DNA from: Deltaproteobacteria bacterium | GTDB taxonomy: Bacteria > Desulfobacterota > Desulfobacteria > Desulfobacterales > Desulfobacteraceae | Assembly: GCA_013151635.1 (NCBI GenBank) | Contig: JAADHV010000111.1 | Location: forward strand, 34,719-73,273 | Length of the DNA stretch: 38,555 bases | Direction of reading: 5' to 3' | In this document: one piece after another, positions 9,077 through 18,100 of the stretch | Position numbering within the stretch: the first letter of the stretch is position 1 | How the letters are laid out: every line of letters begins with the position of its first letter | Translations under genes and position numbers: made by a program | The notes under the pieces: model-generated | Told to the model about the DNA's origin: nothing | What the model saw: the letters and a program-made list of their open reading frames with translations, nothing else | The model's database searches: none

Positions 9077-10789
9077 ATGAATAATAAAGAAAAACTTTTA
9101 AAAAAGCTTAATATAGGATGCGGCGTTGCCCGCCCTGTCAGAGCACCCAGGGGGACTGAACTCCACTGCAAGGGGTGGTACCAGGAAGCAGCCTTGCGAA
9201 TGCTGTGCAACAACCTTGACCCTGATAATGGTGAAAATCCGGACGAATTGATTGTTTACGGCGGCCTTGGCAAAGCTGCAAGAAACTGGAAATGCTTTGA
9301 TGCCATAATAAGAACCCTGCTGGACCTTGAAAATGATGAGACTATGCTGGTACAGTCAGGAAAACCTGTTGGTGTCTTAAAAACCCATGAAAGCGCTCCC
9401 AGGGTTCTCATTGCCAATGCCAACATTGTCCCCCAATGGGCCAACTGGGATTATTTCCATGAGCTGGATAAAAAGGGGCTTATCATGTACGGCCAGATGA
9501 CGGCCGGGTCCTGGATATATATAGGAACCCAGGGAATTCTCCAGGGCACCTACGAGACATTTGCATCTTTAGGCCAGAAACACTACAAGTCTGATTTGAC
9601 AGGAAAAATCGTTGTAACAGCAGGACTTGGCGGGATGGGTGGAGCCCAGCCCCTTTCGGTTACCATGGCAAACGGGGTTGCCATTATTATCGAAATTGAT
9701 AAAAATCGCATCAAAAAAAGGCTTGAAAAACGATACCTGGATATTGAAGCAACAAGCCTTGATGATGCCATTGCAAAGGCCAGGGAGGCTTCAAAGGCCA
9801 AGAAACCTCTTTCCATCGGGCTTTGTGCAAACATAGTGGATATATTGCCGGCAATGATGCAAAAGGGGTTTATTCCGGATGTCATAACCGACCAGACCAG
9901 TGCCCATGATGAGCTTAACGGGTATTTCCCCCGGGGACTGTCCTTTGAAGATGCATTAAGCCTTAGAAAGACCGACCCTGGAAAATATAAAGACATGGCA
10001 CTGAACTCCATGGCCGACCATGTAAGGGCCATCCTTGAAATGAAAGACAAAGGTGCTGTTGCTTTTGATTATGGCAATAATTTAAGAGCCCAGGCCATGA
10101 AACGCGGTGTTGACAATGCCATGGATTATCCGGGATTTGTTCCGGCTTATATCAGGGAACTTTTCTGCCGCGGTGAAGGGCCTTTCAGATGGGCTGCCCT
10201 TTCCGGCGACCCGGAAGACATCAAGGTGACCGACCGGGAACTTCTCAAACTTTTCCCTGAAAAAACCAAAATGGTCAACTGGCTGAAAATGGCCGGAGAA
10301 AAAATTGAACATATGGGACTTCCCTCCCGGATATGCTGGCTGGGGTATGGTGAAAGGGAAAAGGCAGGTAAATTATTTAATGATCTTGTCAGGGACAAAA
10401 AGGTTAAAGCCCCTATTGTTATAGGCAGGGATCACCTGGACTGCGGTTCTGTTGCATCTCCATACAGGGAAACAGAAGCCATGAAAGACGGTTCTGATGC
10501 CGTGGGTGACTGGGCCTTGTTAAACTGTATGACAAGCGTGGCATCAGGTGCCACATGGGTATCATTTCATGACGGCGGCGGTGTCGGTATCGGTTATGCC
10601 CTGCATGCAGGCCAGGTCACTGTGGCAGACGGCACCCCGGAAGCGGAAAAACGCCTTATAGCCGTTCTTCGAAACGATCCTGGCACAGGTATTATCCGCC
10701 ATGCAGATGCAGGGTATGACACTGCCGTTAATGTTGCCAATGAAAAAGGTGTCAAACTGCCCATGATCAATATGTATCAGGACCGGTAA
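9077..10789 (+). CDS. hutU: urocanate hydratase
   Basis: A 570-residue NAD-dependent enzyme that converts urocanate to 4-imidazolone-5-propanoate, the second step of histidine degradation. It shows the family's [11 protein letters not shown], the dinucleotide-binding [10 protein letters not shown] (about 183-192), [13 protein letters not shown], and the C-terminal [20 protein letters not shown], which carries the conserved catalytic-region Cys. The frame is open further upstream, but ATG at 9077 has a strong GGGAGG at 9065-9070 and matches the family N-terminus. Length is close to the usual 550-560. It is followed after 66 nt by hutI. Confidence 0.96.
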   Translation: MNNKEKLLKKLNIGCGVARPVRAPRGTELHCKGWYQEAALRMLCNNLDPDNGENPDELIVYGGLGKAARNWKCFDAIIRTLLDLENDETMLVQSGKPVGVLKTHESAPRVLIANANIVPQWANWDYFHELDKKGLIMYGQMTAGSWIYIGTQGILQGTYETFASLGQKHYKSDLTGKIVVTAGLGGMGGAQPLSVTMANGVAIIIEIDKNRIKKRLEKRYLDIEATSLDDAIAKAREASKAKKPLSIGLCANIVDILPAMMQKGFIPDVITDQTSAHDELNGYFPRGLSFEDALSLRKTDPGKYKDMALNSMADHVRAILEMKDKGAVAFDYGNNLRAQAMKRGVDNAMDYPGFVPAYIRELFCRGEGPFRWAALSGDPEDIKVTDRELLKLFPEKTKMVNWLKMAGEKIEHMGLPSRICWLGYGEREKAGKLFNDLVRDKKVKAPIVIGRDHLDCGSVASPYRETEAMKDGSDAVGDWALLNCMTSVASGATWVSFHDGGGVGIGYALHAGQVTVADGTPEAEKRLIAVLRNDPGTGIIRHADAGYDTAVNVANEKGVKLPMINMYQDR

Positions 10790-10855
10790 TAAGCTTTATT
10801 GATTTTAAATTTCAGGAAAACAACAGAACAATCCATCCATATGGAGCTTTAAAAA

Positions 10856-12100
10856 ATGGTTACTAAAGTGCCGGATAAAATTGATACACTTTTTATCAAT
10901 TGCAATATTGCCACCATGGCAGACAATGCCCTTTCAATTATTGAAAAGGCTGCCCTTGCCGTTAAAGGAAAAACCATATCCTGGGCCGGCAAAGAAAAAG
11001 ACCTGCCCGGAAATTTTAAAACCAGGTGTCAAAAAATAATTGACTGCGATAATGGCTGGATACTTCCCGGATTTGTAGACTGCCACACCCATCTTGTCTG
11101 GGGGGGATCAAGATCCAATGAATTTGAAATGAGGCTCAATGGTGCATCCTATGAAAAAATCTCAAAAAAGGGCGGCGGCATTTTATCCACGGTCAAGGCG
11201 ACCCGAAACGCTTCAAAAAATGAATTGTTCGCTCAAGCCTCAAAACGGGTGACTGCCTTGTTAAACCAGGGCGTCACAACCCTTGAAATCAAATCAGGCT
11301 ACGGGCTCGACCTTGAAACAGAATTAAAAATCCTGGCTGTAATTAAAAACCTGGATGAAAATTTTCCCCTGGACATTAAAGCCACGTTTTTAGGTGCCCA
11401 TGCCCTGCCCCCGGAATACCAGAATGACCAGGACGGGTATATCGACCTTGTCACCGAGACCATGATGCCAAAAGTTAAATCCCAGGGCATTGCCACGGCG
11501 GTTGATGTGTTTTGTGAACATATTGCCTTTACGCTTCCCCAGACAAGAAAAGTTTTTGAAAAGGCAAGGGATCTCAGGTTTAATATAAAGCTTCATGCAG
11601 AGCAGTTGTCTGATTCCAACGGGGCTTTTCTTGCCTCTGAATTCAATGCCATGTCATGTGACCATCTTGAATACCTGTCATTATCAGGTGCGGAAAAAAT
11701 GGCACGGCACGGCGTAACTGCTGTGCTTTTGCCTGGTGCATTCTACTTTTTAAAAGAAACACAAAAACCGCCCGTGGAAACATTCAGGAACCTTAAAATA
11801 CCCATGGCCGTATCAACCGACTTAAATCCAGGCTCAAGCCCGGTCCATTCAATGACCCTCATACTAAACATGGCCTGCATTCTATTCGGCATGACCTGTG
11901 AAGAAGCATTGCTTGGGGCAACTATCAATGGGGCCAGGGCCCTTGGCCTTGACCAGTCAAAAGGAAGCATTGAAACTGGCAAAGACGCCGACCTTGTGGT
12001 CTGGGACATTGATAAGCCTTCCGATCTTTGCTATTTTGCCGGTTTGACACTGGTTGATATGGTAATGATAAAGGGCGGAATAAACAAAAAAAATCCCTGA
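10856..12100 (+). CDS. hutI: imidazolonepropionase
   Basis: A 414-residue amidohydrolase-superfamily enzyme that opens imidazolonepropionate to N-formimino-L-glutamate, the third step of histidine degradation. Metal-binding HxH is seen at His77/His79 (DCHTHLVWGGSR), followed by KSGYGLD, FLGAHALPPE, FCEHIAF, LHAEQLS and STDLNPGSSP, the usual order for HutI. Start ATG at 10856 has GGAG at 10843-10846. It probably shares a transcript with hutU. No hutG, hutF or formiminotransferase gene follows, so the pathway's end is encoded elsewhere. Confidence 0.95.
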   Translation: MVTKVPDKIDTLFINCNIATMADNALSIIEKAALAVKGKTISWAGKEKDLPGNFKTRCQKIIDCDNGWILPGFVDCHTHLVWGGSRSNEFEMRLNGASYEKISKKGGGILSTVKATRNASKNELFAQASKRVTALLNQGVTTLEIKSGYGLDLETELKILAVIKNLDENFPLDIKATFLGAHALPPEYQNDQDGYIDLVTETMMPKVKSQGIATAVDVFCEHIAFTLPQTRKVFEKARDLRFNIKLHAEQLSDSNGAFLASEFNAMSCDHLEYLSLSGAEKMARHGVTAVLLPGAFYFLKETQKPPVETFRNLKIPMAVSTDLNPGSSPVHSMTLILNMACILFGMTCEEALLGATINGARALGLDQSKGSIETGKDADLVVWDIDKPSDLCYFAGLTLVDMVMIKGGINKKNP

Positions 12101-12133
12101 AACCAATCGTGAAAATATATTAAACCCAATTGA

Positions 12134-12162
12134 TTGACAGCAAATCCCCTTTATATTAAACT
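12134..12162 (+). promoter_or_regulatory. candidate promoter of the solute-binding protein gene
   Basis: TTGACA (12134-12139), 17-bp spacer and TAAACT (12157-12162), about 64 nt before the ATG at 12226. A separate extended -10-like TGGTATTAT lies at 12162-12170. The site falls in the 125-nt gap after hutI, which otherwise holds no gene. Confidence 0.45.
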
Positions 12163-12225
12163 GGTATTATCAATTTTTTTTAGCAGGTTATATTTATTCT
12201 TCCTTATTTTACAAAATAGTTCATC

Positions 12226-13071
12226 ATGGGGAAAAAACATACTAAATACATTAATTTTTTTATTTTATGTTTATTATCAATAAGTTTTGCCTTTTCCCCG
12301 CATATCTCAAAGGCAGATGATTCTGATAACCGCATATTGGTGCATTTTCTTTTAAAAGACAGGCCGTATTCAATTACCGGGATTAAAACCGCGCCACATA
12401 CCTATGTGTTCAATAAAGGGGCACTAAAAAAAATACATATCACAACCTTAAACTGGGCACCCTATATTGGCGAAAATATCTGTATGCAGGGCTGGGTGCA
12501 GCAACTGGCTGTTGCCCTCCTTGCCAGCCAGGGCTATGAAATCACGTCGAGTTTTCTGCCATGGGCCCGTACTATCATGATGGCGGAGACAGGGCATGCT
12601 GATATTTTATATCCTGAATATTTTATTGAACCTTCTGCGCCTTCTGATGTATATAAGGGTACCCGCCGAATCGAACATCTGGCTTTATCAAGAAAATTGC
12701 CTGGCGGGCTCATATCGTTTATGAAACGAAAAGGGGAAGACAGCCGGTTTAAAGGGAATCTTTTCAAACTCAAAAATGAAAAAATAGGTGCTGTCCGGGG
12801 CTACCAGAACACACCTGAATTTGATGCATTGATGGATATTGGTTTCTTTGATATCAGCCTTGCGGTTGATGACCTTATGAACGTAAAAAAGCTTATAAAA
12901 AAAAGAATCAATTTAATAATCGGTGATCCTGCCGTTATAAGGTTCAGTGTCAGCGCTTCAACGCTTTCTAAAAGCACTAAATCCAGAATATTCGAGAACA
13001 TTGAAGCAGTTCGACCGGCACTTCAGTATAATTACCTTTATTTTGCCGTATCCAGCTGGCTTAATTTATAA
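12226..13071 (+). CDS. periplasmic solute-binding (SBP_bac_3-like) protein, C-terminus abrupt
   Basis: A 281-residue protein with an N-terminal signal peptide (about residues 1-30, ending near ISKAD). From residue about 68 it has the type-3 solute-binding pattern: ITTLNWAPYIGE, QGYEITSSFLPWARTIMMAETGHADILYPEYF, KIGAVRGYQNTPEFDAL, and LIKKRINLIIGDPAV. Such proteins bind amino acids or similar small molecules, alone or for an ABC transporter. No permease or ATPase gene is adjacent. It stops at LYFAVSSWLNL, where family members normally have another helix of 15-25 residues, and a neighbouring frame carries a short helix-like remnant (about 13025-13098). It may be slightly truncated by a frameshift. 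Ligand unknown. Confidence 0.7.
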   Translation: MGKKHTKYINFFILCLLSISFAFSPHISKADDSDNRILVHFLLKDRPYSITGIKTAPHTYVFNKGALKKIHITTLNWAPYIGENICMQGWVQQLAVALLASQGYEITSSFLPWARTIMMAETGHADILYPEYFIEPSAPSDVYKGTRRIEHLALSRKLPGGLISFMKRKGEDSRFKGNLFKLKNEKIGAVRGYQNTPEFDALMDIGFFDISLAVDDLMNVKKLIKKRINLIIGDPAVIRFSVSASTLSKSTKSRIFENIEAVRPALQYNYLYFAVSSWLNL

Positions 13072-13098
13072 AAAGCTCTTTAATTCATGGTTTTGGGC

Positions 13099-13138
13099 TT
13101 GACATCCCTTTAAGATTAATACTACACAGTGGTATTAA
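13099..13138 (+). promoter_or_regulatory. candidate promoter and palindromic operator before the HAMP/cytochrome operon
   Basis: TTGACA at 13099-13104 is followed by an inverted repeat, TTAATACTAC (13116-13125) and GTGGTATTAA (13129-13138), with ACA between and one wobble mismatch. A -10-like TACTAC at 13120-13125 lies inside it (15-bp spacing). It could be an operator for the operon starting at 13221. It could instead be the weak end of the upstream gene, although no T tract follows directly. Confidence 0.4.
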
Positions 13139-13220
13139 AAATTTAACCTGTACCTCTTTTTTTTGGATAGCTATTTTGCATTGAGCATTGTATTAGTTTC
13201 TGGATTCAAGGAAAGGAACC

Positions 13221-13787
13221 ATGTTTAAAGGCGTGATCGAAAAAATTGGATTTACAAAAATGCTTGTTTTCATATTAAGCATTTTTTTCTTTTTTAGTAT
13301 TATTTCAACCCTGCTTCTTTATAAAAACCTTTATACGCCTTTAGGGCCGCATTTTGCAGCTGCCCATATGATTGTCACCGAATTACAGGACAGCCTGTTA
13401 CTCAGAACCGTTGCCATCAACATTATTTTCTATTTAATAAGTGCAACAGGGGTACTGCTTCTTGGAGTTTTATATTCCCACAGGATCGCAGGCCCTTTCA
13501 TCAAGGTAACCCGGTTTGCCGAATTGATAGGAAAAGGCAGATTCGACCAGAGAATACATTTCAGAAAAAAAGATGCCATACATTCACTTTCTGCTGCTTT
13601 AAATGAAATGGCCAAAACCTATGAAGGCCGGTGCAATAAACTTTCATCCAATCTGGATGAGCTTGGCCAAAGACTGAATTCCCTGAAATCGCCATACGAT
13701 AATCGTGAACAAAGAGATGAAAATATAAAAAAGATACTGGAACTTGATAAAGTAATATCCGAGGACTACAGAGAACTGATACTATGA
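13221..13787 (+). CDS. membrane HAMP-domain protein without output domain (first)
   Basis: A 188-residue inner-membrane protein. A transmembrane helix is seen at about 13-35 (LVFILSIFFFFSIISTLLLY), then a short periplasmic loop of some 27 residues. A second helix at about 62-84 leads into SHRIAGPFIKVTRFAELIGKGRFDQRI, a typical HAMP linker, and a C-terminal coiled-coil-like tail. No kinase, methyl-accepting or cyclase domain follows, so any signal must pass to another protein. AAGGAAAGG precedes the ATG. The last codon overlaps the heptaheme cytochrome start in ATGA, so the pair is co-translated. A role in sensing or scaffolding with the cytochrome is inferred only. Confidence 0.75.
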   Translation: MFKGVIEKIGFTKMLVFILSIFFFFSIISTLLLYKNLYTPLGPHFAAAHMIVTELQDSLLLRTVAINIIFYLISATGVLLLGVLYSHRIAGPFIKVTRFAELIGKGRFDQRIHFRKKDAIHSLSAALNEMAKTYEGRCNKLSSNLDELGQRLNSLKSPYDNREQRDENIKKILELDKVISEDYRELIL

Positions 13788-14551
13788 GAGATATCAGGAT
13801 TATCCTATGTTTGGCTTTAATCGGGGTGGCATTCAAGGTATATGGCAGTCTGGGCAAGGCACACGATTTTCAAAAAAATGAGTGTATCATGTGTCATGTG
13901 GATGTTGAAAAAGACTCAACAGATCTCAAATCCATTACAGCATCGGTTTGTGAAAAATGCCACAATGACAAGAAACAGTCATTATCCCATCCCATAGGGG
14001 TTATACCTAAAAAAACCATACCGGCTGATATGCCCCTGGCAGAGGGACGGCTAAGCTGCATAACCTGCCATTTTGTGCATCCTTTTTCAATTAATAACAG
14101 ATTCACCCGGTATCTTCTCAGGCGGCCGGGAAGAGGTATTATTTTTTGCAGTACCTGCCATAAAATCGATAAAAAAGGACATATCGTTTTTGAAAAAATC
14201 CACACCGGTTCTTTTAAAGTTACAAATCCAAGAGGGACTCTGGATGATTATACGCTTCAGTGTATTGAGTGCCATGACAGGTTTATGGACAAGTCATCGT
14301 ACAAAAGCGGCATAGGAAACTGGAAACATTTTTCCCTTAAGTTGAATCACCCGGTGGGCATCTTGTTTAAAACAATTGCCTTAAAAAAACCAAAGGAATT
14401 CAACCCTCCGGACTCCCTTCCGAAAGAAATAAGGCTTTTTAACGGGAAAATAGGATGCGGGACATGTCACAATGCCTATTCAAAAGAAAAATATATGCTT
14501 GTGACCAATAATTTCAAGAGCAAATTATGCCTGCAATGCCATATTAAATAG
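13784..14551 (+). CDS. periplasmic heptaheme c-type cytochrome
   Basis: A 255-residue exported protein with a signal peptide and seven CXXCH heme c sites (first Cys at 34, 56, 92, 122, 160, 225, 249). Spacing and the recurring SHPIGV/NHPVGI segments resemble the multiheme c3/doubled-CXXCH type and the modules of the 24-heme protein at 29603-32392. It is predicted to carry electrons in the periplasm or to sense redox state there. It lies between two HAMP proteins and upstream of a sigma-54 activator, overlapping the first HAMP gene by 4 nt. That context suggests a redox-sensing role rather than bulk electron flow, but this is inference. Confidence 0.88.
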   Translation: MRDIRIILCLALIGVAFKVYGSLGKAHDFQKNECIMCHVDVEKDSTDLKSITASVCEKCHNDKKQSLSHPIGVIPKKTIPADMPLAEGRLSCITCHFVHPFSINNRFTRYLLRRPGRGIIFCSTCHKIDKKGHIVFEKIHTGSFKVTNPRGTLDDYTLQCIECHDRFMDKSSYKSGIGNWKHFSLKLNHPVGILFKTIALKKPKEFNPPDSLPKEIRLFNGKIGCGTCHNAYSKEKYMLVTNNFKSKLCLQCHIK

Positions 14552-14561
14552 GATCACTGCC

Positions 14562-15137
14562 ATGAGCTATAAAAAAAGACAAAAGTATATTGTCCAACCC
14601 AAATTCCAGTTCAAATTTGCACTGGCTTTTATAATAGCCGCCTTGATAGGCAGTATTTCTTCAACTGCCCTTTTTAACTATTTTGCCATGATAAAACTTG
14701 AGCAGCTTCAATGGAGTGTGCATATAAGCACTCAATCTACAGGGGAAGTGCTGAAGCTTATTTTTATTTACATTAACCTTTTCAGCCTGGTTTTTGTATC
14801 GATCCTGTTTGGCATAACCGGTTTCAGGATGTTAAAAAAGATAAACGGCCCTGTATACAGGTTGATTAAGTGCCTTGAATTAATTAAAAACGGGGATTTG
14901 TCTAAACCGGTTGTTCTAAGGCAGAAAGATGAATTCACCAATGTTGCAAAAAGCCTGGATGACATGAGAGAACAGATCAGAAGACGGTTCATTGAATCAA
15001 AAAAGCAATATGAAAATATTTCACAGGCGGCAAAGGCTATTGAAAAAGAGCTAATAAATGGGAAAAAGGTGGAAAAAAAGGTGGAAAAAGCAACTTTTAT
15101 GATTGAACAATTGAAAAAGGGAAATCAAAATCATTAA
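14562..15137 (+). CDS. membrane HAMP-domain protein without output domain (second)
   Basis: A 191-residue inner-membrane protein with the same plan as the one at 13221: transmembrane helix at about 18-40, short periplasmic loop, second helix at about 63-86, then a HAMP segment (INGPVYRLIKCLELIKNGDLSKPVVLRQKDEF). The tail is a Lys/Glu-rich coiled coil. No output domain is present. It begins 10 nt after the heptaheme cytochrome and is followed after 21 nt by the sigma-54 activator, so the four genes form one operon. The two HAMP proteins might pair with each other. Function is not known. Confidence 0.72.
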   Translation: MSYKKRQKYIVQPKFQFKFALAFIIAALIGSISSTALFNYFAMIKLEQLQWSVHISTQSTGEVLKLIFIYINLFSLVFVSILFGITGFRMLKKINGPVYRLIKCLELIKNGDLSKPVVLRQKDEFTNVAKSLDDMREQIRRRFIESKKQYENISQAAKAIEKELINGKKVEKKVEKATFMIEQLKKGNQNH

Positions 15138-15158
15138 CCTTTTTTTATCCGGACCTAT

Positions 15159-18083
15159 ATGAAAAAAAACTTTCAAAGAATTGCAGAGTTTATTCGAGGG
15201 TTCAAAGGCAGGCCCTTAATCAACGCTGCAATTGCCCTTATGCAGGTGGCAGTAATTATATTAGTGGGATATTATTTTTTCAAATCCACTGAAAAGGCAA
15301 CCGATGCCGCATTTAACCTGCAGCAGCATGTGCTGGCATCTGAAATTGCAGGGGACATTGAACAATATTTTCAAAATCTTTCAGGTATGCTCAATACCAT
15401 GAGCCAGATTCCGTTTATTAATGAATTTAATGAAAATAAAACAAGACAGATGCTGGCTTTAAAATTTAAGACTCTCAAAGGCCTTGGTATAAACGATATC
15501 GCTGTAATGGATTCAAAAGGAATTATCAGATACTCCTTAAATGCAAGAGAGCTTGAGGGTAAGGATTTTTCCTGGAGAAAGTACTATCAAAAAGCCAAAA
15601 CCATGGCTGACTGGGATCATTACATTATTCAATTTATTGAGTTTAAGGGTGCCAATGCAGGCGAAAAAGGCATTTTAATCGCAGTTCCCATGATCGCAAA
15701 AGAGAAATCCGCTAATTTTTATAATTCTGAGAATGGTTTTAATGGTTTGTTAATTTGCACTTTTAAACTGGATACCTTAATTCAAAAATTTTTAGCGCCC
15801 CACAGGTCAACGAAAAACGGGCATATTTTTCTAATTGACAATGAGTATACTTCCCTTTTTAATTGTGACAAGCGCTTTTTCGGAAACAATTTATTTAAAG
15901 AAGCTGAAGGCTTTCCCATGTTTCAGGAAACATTGAAAAGAATGTCTGCGGGAAAGTCAGGGTCAAGGGCATATTCTTTTTTCAAGTTTGATGAAAACAA
16001 AAAACAATTCAACAATGAGATTGAAGACCAGCTGATCTCATATGCACCTATTATCCTGGAAAATACTATATGGTCAATCGGAGTATGGGCTCCTAAAAAA
16101 AATGCTGAATCTAATATAGGCTCGGTGTATGCAAGAACATTCTTACTGATTTTGCTGGTTGTTTTTATCATCCTGCTCGGACCTGCATATTCCCTGATAT
16201 CTTTTTTTTACTATAGCCAGGATCTGGAAAAAGAAGTTGATACCAAAACCATTGAATTTAAACGGTCCCACCAGAGGCTTTTAACAATATTGAATAATCT
16301 TGATTCAGCCGTTTATGTTTCCGACATGGATTCATATAAGCTGTTATTTGTGAATAAATATCTTAGTGATATTTATGGAAATGTTATAGGAAAAGTCTGC
16401 TGGCAGGTCCTGCAGGAAAATCAGACCGGCCCGTGCAATTTTTGTACAAATGCCTATTTGACAGACAAAAACGGCAAACCTTCCGGGGTAAAAATCCGGG
16501 AATCAAAAAATGCAAGCAATGGCAAATGCTATGAAATACGGGATCAAGCCATATCCTGGGTGGACAATCGTATTGTCAGGCTTGAAATTGCGACAGATAT
16601 TTCTGATCGTAAGGCTGCTGAAGAAAATTTGCAGCGTGCAAACCGGGAAATGGAAAAATTCTGTCATGTTCTAAAGCAGATCAGTGGCCAGAAGACCCTG
16701 GATGGTGTGGCCTTATTTTTAATCAGCGAACTTGCATCAATGATCAAAAACAAGTGTATAAGAATCTTTGTTTTTAACAGTGACTACACAAAACTTTATA
16801 TTTTTTCAGAAAAAGGGGCAAGGCTTGAAAAAAATAAGGAAACTACCCGGACTATCCTAAGGACAATTAAAGATATGAAAGGCATTACAACATCCCATGC
16901 CAAAAAGGTTCTTCCTCCTCTTGTACCGGATACTTTCCCGTACAAGGGGAAACAGACCATTATTCCAATGCTGGAAGACAATCAGCTTGACGGAGCTTTT
17001 GTAATGATGTGCCCTATGGACTGCCAGTGCGATGAGGTTGCATTAAACATGATTTCTCTTATACTTGAACAGGCATCAGGCACGATCAAGCGGGCTGTGC
17101 TGCATGAAGAAGAATTGGCCGGGCTGCAATCCCGTCTTTTATCATCAAATGGATTCCATGGCATGATCGGCGTTGATTCCAAAATGCAGATAATTTATAA
17201 GCTTATCAATGATATTGCCCCCACAGATGCGACTGTTTTGATCCAGGGTGACAGCGGCACAGGTAAAGAGATGGTGGCTGGCGCCATTCACAAACAAAGC
17301 TTAAGAAAAGACAACCCTTTTATCGTGATTAATTGCGCGGCTTACCCTGAAACTCTTTTGGAGAGTGAGCTTTTCGGCCATGAAAAAGGTGCCTTCACAG
17401 GGGCGGCACGGTTAAAAGCGGGTCGTTTTGAACAAGCTGACGGGGGAACTGTATTCTTAGATGAAATAAGTGAAATTTCCCCATCAGCCCAGATTAAATT
17501 GCTAAGGGTTCTCCAGACAAGGCAATTTGAGAGGCTGGGCGGTGAAAAGACCCTGTCGATTGATATCCGCATACTGGCCGCCACCAATAAAAATCTTGTT
17601 GATGAGGTTAAAAAAGGTAACTTCCGTGAGGATCTTTTTTACAGGCTTAATGTAATTCCCATAAGGTTGCCGTCGCTCAAGGACCGGCCAAAAGATATTT
17701 CAATTCTGGCAAGATACTTTCAAAAGAAATTTGCATCGGCTATTGGTGAAAAAATGAAAGAATTCAGCACTGATGCGATGAGGGCTCTTCTTGATTACGG
17801 CTGGCCCGGGAATGTAAGGGAACTTGAAAACAGTATCGAGCATGCTGTCGTTCTTGCAAAAGGCGAACGGATCAAGCCGTCTCACCTGCCCGCATATATC
17901 TGTGCCCCAAGGATTCAAGGCCATGACAAGTCAAAAGGGGCTATTGTTGAAAACGAAATAATAGTTTTAAGACAGGTTCTAAATGATTGCAAGTGGAACA
18001 AGCAACAGGCAGCCATAAGGCTTGGAATAAGCCGTTCAACATTGTATGGCAAGCTGAAAAAATATAAAATAAAAAAGCCGTAA
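15159..18083 (+). CDS. membrane-bound sigma-54 activator (Cache-PAS-GAF-AAA+-Fis)
   Basis: A 974-residue transcription activator. Order of parts: transmembrane helix 20-42; periplasmic dCache-like sensor about 45-320; second helix 326-352; PAS about 370-480 with Cys414 and the pair Cys426/Cys429 (PCNFC); GAF-like segment about 500-645 containing CPMDCQC at 618-624; AAA+ domain about 668-895 with Walker A GDSGTGKE (697-704), the sigma-54-contacting GAFTGA (744-749) and Walker B GGTVFLDE; and a C-terminal Fis-type helix-turn-helix (QQAAIRLGISRSTLYGKLKK). Unlike two-component regulators it senses directly, with no receiver domain. It is last in the HAMP/heptaheme operon and points at the cytochrome operons, whose promoters are of sigma-54 type. 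It is the best candidate for their activator. The gap to the convergent NHL gene is only 17 nt. Confidence 0.93.
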   Translation: MKKNFQRIAEFIRGFKGRPLINAAIALMQVAVIILVGYYFFKSTEKATDAAFNLQQHVLASEIAGDIEQYFQNLSGMLNTMSQIPFINEFNENKTRQMLALKFKTLKGLGINDIAVMDSKGIIRYSLNARELEGKDFSWRKYYQKAKTMADWDHYIIQFIEFKGANAGEKGILIAVPMIAKEKSANFYNSENGFNGLLICTFKLDTLIQKFLAPHRSTKNGHIFLIDNEYTSLFNCDKRFFGNNLFKEAEGFPMFQETLKRMSAGKSGSRAYSFFKFDENKKQFNNEIEDQLISYAPIILENTIWSIGVWAPKKNAESNIGSVYARTFLLILLVVFIILLGPAYSLISFFYYSQDLEKEVDTKTIEFKRSHQRLLTILNNLDSAVYVSDMDSYKLLFVNKYLSDIYGNVIGKVCWQVLQENQTGPCNFCTNAYLTDKNGKPSGVKIRESKNASNGKCYEIRDQAISWVDNRIVRLEIATDISDRKAAEENLQRANREMEKFCHVLKQISGQKTLDGVALFLISELASMIKNKCIRIFVFNSDYTKLYIFSEKGARLEKNKETTRTILRTIKDMKGITTSHAKKVLPPLVPDTFPYKGKQTIIPMLEDNQLDGAFVMMCPMDCQCDEVALNMISLILEQASGTIKRAVLHEEELAGLQSRLLSSNGFHGMIGVDSKMQIIYKLINDIAPTDATVLIQGDSGTGKEMVAGAIHKQSLRKDNPFIVINCAAYPETLLESELFGHEKGAFTGAARLKAGRFEQADGGTVFLDEISEISPSAQIKLLRVLQTRQFERLGGEKTLSIDIRILAATNKNLVDEVKKGNFREDLFYRLNVIPIRLPSLKDRPKDISILARYFQKKFASAIGEKMKEFSTDAMRALLDYGWPGNVRELENSIEHAVVLAKGERIKPSHLPAYICAPRIQGHDKSKGAIVENEIIVLRQVLNDCKWNKQQAAIRLGISRSTLYGKLKKYKIKKP

Positions 18084-18100
18084 TATGCCGCCATTGTGTC

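Noticed and set aside
13163-13180. Sigma-54-like TTGGATAG...TTTTGC before the first HAMP gene
   Set aside because: The GG and GC elements are 11 nt apart instead of 10, and the -24 element lacks GCAC; the TTGACA at 13099 is a better promoter candidate.
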